A stretch of 64,000 nt of DNA, taken from positions 11,098,001 through 11,162,000 of the forward strand of contig NZ_CP192063.1 of assembly GCF_050942425.1 (NCBI RefSeq), written 5' to 3'. Made by a program: the position numbers and the translations under genes. The notes below the pieces were generated by a model. The model had not been told where the DNA came from. It saw only the letters and a list, made by a program, of their open reading frames with translations, and ran no database searches. The stretch comes from Actinoallomurus sp050942425 (GTDB lineage Bacteria; Actinomycetota; Actinomycetes; Streptosporangiales; Streptosporangiaceae). Below are positions 59,839 through 64,000 of this stretch, piece by piece. Position 1 is the stretch's first letter, and every line of letters begins with the position of its first letter.

Positions 59839-62800
59839 TCAGCCGGCCGCGATGGCGAAGATGCCGATCGCACCCCGGCTGAGCGACGACGGCAAGGTCA
59901 CGCTCTGAACCGTCTTGCCGCTGGAGATGGGCAGGGTCTGGGCGAAGACGAACGTCTTCACGTTGTCCTGTCCACTCGTGTGGTTGCGGTACGGAGTGGT
60001 GGCCACCGTCACGTTGCCGAACTGCGGTGTGCCGCTGCCACCGGCCAGGGTCCAGTCGCTGAACCCGAGTGAGCCCGTCGACGTCGACCCGTCCGTGTAC
60101 GTGATCGTGGCCGTGCCCGACGAGCCTTCCTCGCCCGCGTTGTACGCGCTGCCCAGGAAGCCCAGTTTCGTGGCACCCGCCGGCGCCGCGATCGGGATGG
60201 TCTGGCCCCCGACCGTGACGTTGTCCGGCTGTCCGGCCGGGACGTTGGGCCAGGTGTAGGTGATCCCGCCCGACGACACCGACGCGCCCGGCGCCAGGCT
60301 CGCCGCCGTCAGCGCCTGCTCCGAGTAGCTCCAGCCGCCTCCGTCGTAGTTCGCCGAAGACGGGGCACTGTCGTCGCTGATGCCCGTGTTGTCGGAGAAC
60401 GGCGCCAGATCGCCCGGCTTGGCGACGATCACCGACAGCGCCGCCGGCAGGATGCGGCCCTGCGGACTGGTCAAGGAGAACTGCACCGGGTAGTTCCCGT
60501 CCGTGTCACCCGCCTTGACCGTGATGTCCACCGAGGCGCTGCCGCCCGCCGGGACGTTCAAGGTTCCCGAGGACGGGGTGACCGTGATCCCCGACGGGGC
60601 CGTGGCCTGCCACGCCACCGCCTGGTCCGACGAGCCCGAGGACCGCACCGTCAGCGTGGTCTTCCCGGACTCGCCCGGCTGCATGATCAGCGACGACGGG
60701 CTCGCCGCGCCGGTGGCGGGGAACGTCGGGCCGTACGACGGCGGCGCGTTCTCCGCGCCCGTGCCCCACGAGGTCTCCGAGGAGCTCATCGTCCAGTCCA
60801 CCGTCGAGCCCTTGGCGAGGGTCGAGAACGGCACGGACAGCTTGCTGTTGGGCCGGCCGTTGATCTTCTGGGACTTCACGTAGTACGTGGACGCCGAGAC
60901 GCCCGGAGCGTTGATCTTGATGGTCTTGCCGCTCGGCAGCGTGATCGTCACGTGCGGGAAGCCGGGGCTGCCGAAGACGAGCGTGTCGCTGCCCGGGTTC
61001 TCCGGGAACATCCCAAGCATCGCCCAGACGAACGAGGAGCTGTTGGCCCCGAGGTCGTCGTTGTCGGACAGGCCCGACGGGCCGGGCAGGTAGAGCCCGT
61101 ACCGCAGGGTGTTGACGGCCTGCTGGGCACCGGCCGGGTCGCCGGCGTAGTCCGGCGCGTACTCCTCGCCCTCGCCGAACTCATTGGACAGCTGGGCGTA
61201 CTCGCCATAGCCGTCCGGGCGGGACAGGAACTTCCGCAGCGCCGGCTTCACCTTGGCGTCGCCGCCGAGCAGCGAGAACAGGCCCGCGTAGTTGTTCGGG
61301 ACGTCCCACAGGTACTCCGCGGCGGTGCCCTCGATGTAGTGGCTGCCCGTCGCCGGCGCGATGCCGGGGAGGAACGCGCCGCTCTGCAGACGAGGCGTCA
61401 GGAGTCCGGTGGAGGTGTTGAAGACGTTCACCCAGTTGTTCGCCCGGTTCTCCAGCATCTTGGCGTTCGCCGAGTCACCGAGGGCTCCGGCGAAGCGCGA
61501 CAGCGCGAAGTCGGCGTTGTCGTACTCCAGCAGCGAGGAGACCTGGCTGTGCGGGTTGCAGCAGCCGTACTTGCCGTCCTCGGGCAGGTAGCCGTACTTC
61601 TCCTCCAGCGCCGTACCCGGGCGTACGTCGTTGACCGTCGTCGCCTGTTTCAGCATCGAGGCCAGCGCGGTCTTCGTGTCGAAGTCCTTGGCCCCGAACG
61701 CGTAGTAGTCGGCGATGATCGCGGTGCCCGGGTCGCCGGCCATCACCCAGTTGTCCAGGTGCAGGTAGCCCCACTGCTGGATGATGCCGTTCTCGGCGTA
61801 GTAGTTGACCTGCGACTGTGCCTGGTCGCTGGCCTCCTTTGGTGTCAGCATCGCCTGCAACTGAGCGAGCGAGTGATACGTGTCCCAGCCGGAGAACATG
61901 CCGTACTGCTGTTTCTGCGTGCCGGTGACCGAGTGCACCTTGACGTCCGAGCCCATGAACTGGCCGTTCACGTCGCTCGTGATGTTCGGCTGGATGAAGT
62001 CCTTGTAGAGCAGGCTGTAGAACTCCTGCGTCGTGGCGTACGTACCGCCGGAGACGTTGATCCGGCCGAGCAGGCTGTTCCACGACGCCTGGGCGGCCTT
62101 CTTGACCTGGTCGAAGTTCCAGCCGGGGTTCTCGGTGCGCCAGTTCAGGTTCGCGTTGTCGGCGCTCACGTACGAGATGCCGACCTTCGCCTGTACGGTC
62201 GCGTTCTTCGTCGCGTCGAAGGTGACCGACACGGCGTCGGGGTTCGAGTCCGACCCGGTGACGACCTTGGACGCGGTGAAGGGCCGGTCGAAGATGATGT
62301 CGTAGTAGAGGGTGTACTGCGCGCGGTCGCCGCAGAAGCCACCGCTCGTCTCCGAGCCCTTGATCTCGTTGTTCCCGACGATCTGGGCGCTGGAGGCGGA
62401 GTCGCCGTTCTGGCTGTTCTTCAGCTTGACGAGGAAGCCCGCCTGGTCGGTGGAGGGGAAGGTGAACCGACCCATCGCGCTGTGCGGGGTCTCGGTGAAC
62501 TGCGAGGTGATGGTGTCGGGCAGGTTGCTCTGCGCCGAGTAGTAGCCCGCCTGGGCGACCTCGCCGGCGTTGGTGAACGACGTCGTGGCGTCGTTCACGT
62601 CGCCGCTGGGCAGGCCGCCGGTGATCGGCAGGATCGGCATGTCGCCCGCTGCGCCGCAGCCGGGGCCGCTGACGTGCGTCAGGCTGTAGCCGGTGAGCTG
62701 CTCGTCACCGTAGTTGTAGCCGCCGCCCGCGTTCCGGTGCGGCATCGTGTCGGGGCTCCACTGGACCATGCCGTACGGCACGTCGGCACCGGGGAAGGTG

Positions 62801-63099
62801 TTGCCGCCGCCGGTCGTCCACGTACGCGTGTCGACGAGTGAGGCGGGGGCACTCACGGACGCGAGGGTGGAGGTGTCCCGGGCGGCCTTCGGCAGTGCCT
62901 TGGCTGCGAGGGGTTTCGGACAGTTGGTCAGACGTCCGCCGGGCCCCTTGACGCAGGTGGCCGTACGGGCGTTGCCGAGCTGGGATCCAAGACTGGGCGA
63001 AGGGTGCGGGACCTGCGCCAGGGCGGGGGTGCCGCCGCCGATGGAGGCCGCCGTGACCAGTGCCACGGCAGTCGCCAGGAGCGCCGCCGGTCTCCTCAT
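59839..63099 (-). CDS. secreted GH92 alpha-mannosidase
   Basis: 1086 residues from the ATG at 63097-63099 (AGGAGAGACG upstream); the longer ORF start lies in the operator. A signal peptide of about 30 residues precedes the mature part. The GH92 domain spans about 80-740: HVSGPGCGAAGDMPILP, SGWDTYHSLAQLQAML, EGTAAEYLWDVPNNYAGLFS and the family-typical SDNDDLGANSSSFVWAMLGM. Calcium-dependent exo-mannosidases of this family trim fungal mannan and N-glycans. A NEW3-like domain (QPGESGKTTLTVRSSG) and a C-terminal carbohydrate-binding-like domain follow. It complements the GH76/GH38 locus 20 kb away. Confidence 0.9.
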   Translation of the reverse strand: MRRPAALLATAVALVTAASIGGGTPALAQVPHPSPSLGSQLGNARTATCVKGPGGRLTNCPKPLAAKALPKAARDTSTLASVSAPASLVDTRTWTTGGGNTFPGADVPYGMVQWSPDTMPHRNAGGGYNYGDEQLTGYSLTHVSGPGCGAAGDMPILPITGGLPSGDVNDATTSFTNAGEVAQAGYYSAQSNLPDTITSQFTETPHSAMGRFTFPSTDQAGFLVKLKNSQNGDSASSAQIVGNNEIKGSETSGGFCGDRAQYTLYYDIIFDRPFTASKVVTGSDSNPDAVSVTFDATKNATVQAKVGISYVSADNANLNWRTENPGWNFDQVKKAAQASWNSLLGRINVSGGTYATTQEFYSLLYKDFIQPNITSDVNGQFMGSDVKVHSVTGTQKQQYGMFSGWDTYHSLAQLQAMLTPKEASDQAQSQVNYYAENGIIQQWGYLHLDNWVMAGDPGTAIIADYYAFGAKDFDTKTALASMLKQATTVNDVRPGTALEEKYGYLPEDGKYGCCNPHSQVSSLLEYDNADFALSRFAGALGDSANAKMLENRANNWVNVFNTSTGLLTPRLQSGAFLPGIAPATGSHYIEGTAAEYLWDVPNNYAGLFSLLGGDAKVKPALRKFLSRPDGYGEYAQLSNEFGEGEEYAPDYAGDPAGAQQAVNTLRYGLYLPGPSGLSDNDDLGANSSSFVWAMLGMFPENPGSDTLVFGSPGFPHVTITLPSGKTIKINAPGVSASTYYVKSQKINGRPNSKLSVPFSTLAKGSTVDWTMSSSETSWGTGAENAPPSYGPTFPATGAASPSSLIMQPGESGKTTLTVRSSGSSDQAVAWQATAPSGITVTPSSGTLNVPAGGSASVDITVKAGDTDGNYPVQFSLTSPQGRILPAALSVIVAKPGDLAPFSDNTGISDDSAPSSANYDGGGWSYSEQALTAASLAPGASVSSGGITYTWPNVPAGQPDNVTVGGQTIPIAAPAGATKLGFLGSAYNAGEEGSSGTATITYTDGSTSTGSLGFSDWTLAGGSGTPQFGNVTVATTPYRNHTSGQDNVKTFVFAQTLPISSGKTVQSVTLPSSLSRGAIGIFAIAAG

Positions 63100-63129
63100 C
63101 GTCTCTCCTCTCGGGAGATCACTGACAAC

Positions 63130-63143
63130 TGACAACGTTGTCA
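63130..63143. promoter_or_regulatory. operator palindrome before the GH92 gene
   Basis: TGACAACGTTGTCA is a perfect 14-bp palindrome 30 bp upstream of the GH92 start. It resembles LacI-family operators (central AACGTT as in GGTAACGTTACC), but the outer bases differ, so a related rather than the same regulator is likely. Confidence 0.65.
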
Positions 63144-63363
63144 TTCCACGGCATCGTGAACCTCGACCCAGGAGACGGTCAACCCAGTGCGGTTAATGAC
63201 ATACCGGGCGTCCTAAACCGGACAGAGGGGTGGACAACGGCGCCATCAACGTGCACGCCACCGACCATTCGTCACTTCGTACTCGGGGGTGGTGGTTCTT
63301 CCGGAAACGACGACGTACCGCAATGTCTGGAATCTGGGTGCTCGCTCCCATTAGCCTCACCGC

Positions 63364-64000
63364 GTGACCGGGAAGGTGGCGCCGCTCGACCGGCTACGGC
63401 CGATCGGGACGTGGTGGCGCGGGCGCGGCCTGACCGTGCGCGATGGCGCGCTGGCGACGGTGTTCGCCCTACTCGCGTTCGCACCGGGCGTCGCGCACGA
63501 GGGCATGATCCTGGCTTACAACAATCACCGTGCGCTCGACCCGTTCGGCCTCGCGCTGCTCTTCGCCCAGTGCCTGCCGCTGGTCGCACGCCGGCGCCGG
63601 CCCGCGTGGTGCCTCGCGCTCATCTTCGTCGCGTTCGGGCTGCACGAGTTGCTCGGCTACCCGGCGACCTTCGCCAGCGAGGGCCTCATCATCGCGCTGT
63701 ACAGCGCCGGGGCCCACCAGGAGCGGGCCCGCCGGACGCTGGCCGTCGCCGGGACCATCGCGTACGCGGCCCTCGCGGTCGCGCTGCGCGCGCAGGGCTC
63801 GTCCGAGATGCCGGTCGCGTTCTTCACGTTCTATCTGTTCCTCGCCGGCTGCTGCGCGGTGGGCGTCTGGATGCGGGCTCGCGCCCGGCAGGAGGCCGGA
63901 CGGCGCCGCCGGGCCGCCGACTCGGCGATCGCGGCGGAGCGGGCGCGCATCGCGCGGGAGCTGCACGACGTGGTGACCCACCACGTGACCACCATGGTCG
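63364..64000 (+). CDS. NarL-type sensor histidine kinase, N-terminal part
   Basis: The GTG at 63364 opens a frame that runs off the window after 212 residues. Four to five hydrophobic segments (about 27-175) are followed by a linker and the HisKA_3 phospho-acceptor ERARIARELHDVVTHHVTTM. The ATPase domain lies outside. Such kinases pair with LuxR-type response regulators, expected just to the right. Its start is 265 bp from the divergent GH92 gene. Confidence 0.85.
   Translation, partial: MTGKVAPLDRLRPIGTWWRGRGLTVRDGALATVFALLAFAPGVAHEGMILAYNNHRALDPFGLALLFAQCLPLVARRRRPAWCLALIFVAFGLHELLGYPATFASEGLIIALYSAGAHQERARRTLAVAGTIAYAALAVALRAQGSSEMPVAFFTFYLFLAGCCAVGVWMRARARQEAGRRRRAADSAIAAERARIARELHDVVTHHVTTMV

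Noticed and set aside
1..64000. CRISPR arrays, tRNA or rRNA genes
   Set aside because: No regularly spaced repeats and no tRNA- or rRNA-like sequences were seen on either strand by eye; a tRNAscan run would settle it.

Overview
The window is high-GC DNA with GTG/ATG starts, overlapping stop/start codons, long unbroken shadow ORFs, AfsR/SARP, PadR and ROK/LacI regulators, and a vanHAX operon. This points to a filamentous actinomycete, probably Streptosporangiales or a relative. The genus cannot be fixed from the sequence.

Left part (1-15.1 kb): a divergent arsenic-resistance locus comes first (ArsI/CadI-type glyoxalase and a small protein leftward; arsR, an arsenic-type aquaporin, arsC and an arsN-like acetyltransferase rightward), closed by a strong hairpin. 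It is followed by about 12 kb of accessory DNA. That holds a truncated MFS gene, a lower-GC lipase, and pieces of a large serine recombinase at about 4.6-4.8 kb and 14.3-15.1 kb, one of them inverted. It also holds a YVTN propeller fragment, a truncated DDE transposase, a Tn3-like resolvase and tnpA remnant around a DUF6924 gene, a prenyl transferase, and a PadR-controlled ABC exporter operon whose leaderless promoter overlaps its operator.

Middle (15.5-27 kb): a SAM methyltransferase and a tautomerase-YHS fusion lie downstream of a very large SARP regulator, with an 11-bp-period direct repeat between them. Next is the most interesting part of the window, a leftward operon from about 27.0 to 20.6 kb. 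Its order is a 40-aa ORF, an O-methyltransferase, a cytochrome P450, an 18-nt gene encoding the pentapeptide MRYVH with an excellent Shine-Dalgarno, a hairpin, a RiPP-type radical SAM enzyme, a DUF5825 protein and a secreted M28 aminopeptidase. MRYVH fits the MxYxH pattern of biarylitide precursors, the smallest known RiPP genes. The extra radical SAM, DUF5825, methyltransferase and peptidase genes would make this an elaborated biarylitide-like pathway.

27-33 kb is a gene graveyard (LuxR tail, RNase III/topoisomerase I chimera, two IS630 3' ends, nitronate monooxygenase and rhamnosidase remnants) with some intact genes: two alpha/beta hydrolases, a tautomerase and a membrane protein. A short leader ORF followed by two hairpins precedes one of the hydrolases.

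33.5-46.4 kb is a glycan-utilisation locus. It has a GH140-like enzyme between direct repeats, then GH38 and GH76 mannosidase/mannanase genes with an ABC sugar importer (leftward), and mannose-6-phosphate isomerase, ROK kinase and LacI regulator (rightward). Two LacI-type operators lie in the divergent promoter. A GH92 mannosidase at 59.8-63.1 kb with its own palindrome fits the same diet of alpha-mannan.

46.6-64 kb: a TAP-like peptidase, a TPR/aspartic-protease-like protein, then vanHAX (D-Ala-D-Lac glycopeptide resistance). vanHAX is divergent from a 39-aa membrane ORF coupled to a murF paralogue. The two sides share a nearly symmetrical palindrome of about 100 bp. A CseBC-like two-component system, a lipoprotein and a MacAB-like efflux system follow, then GH92 and a partial NarL-type histidine kinase that runs off the window.
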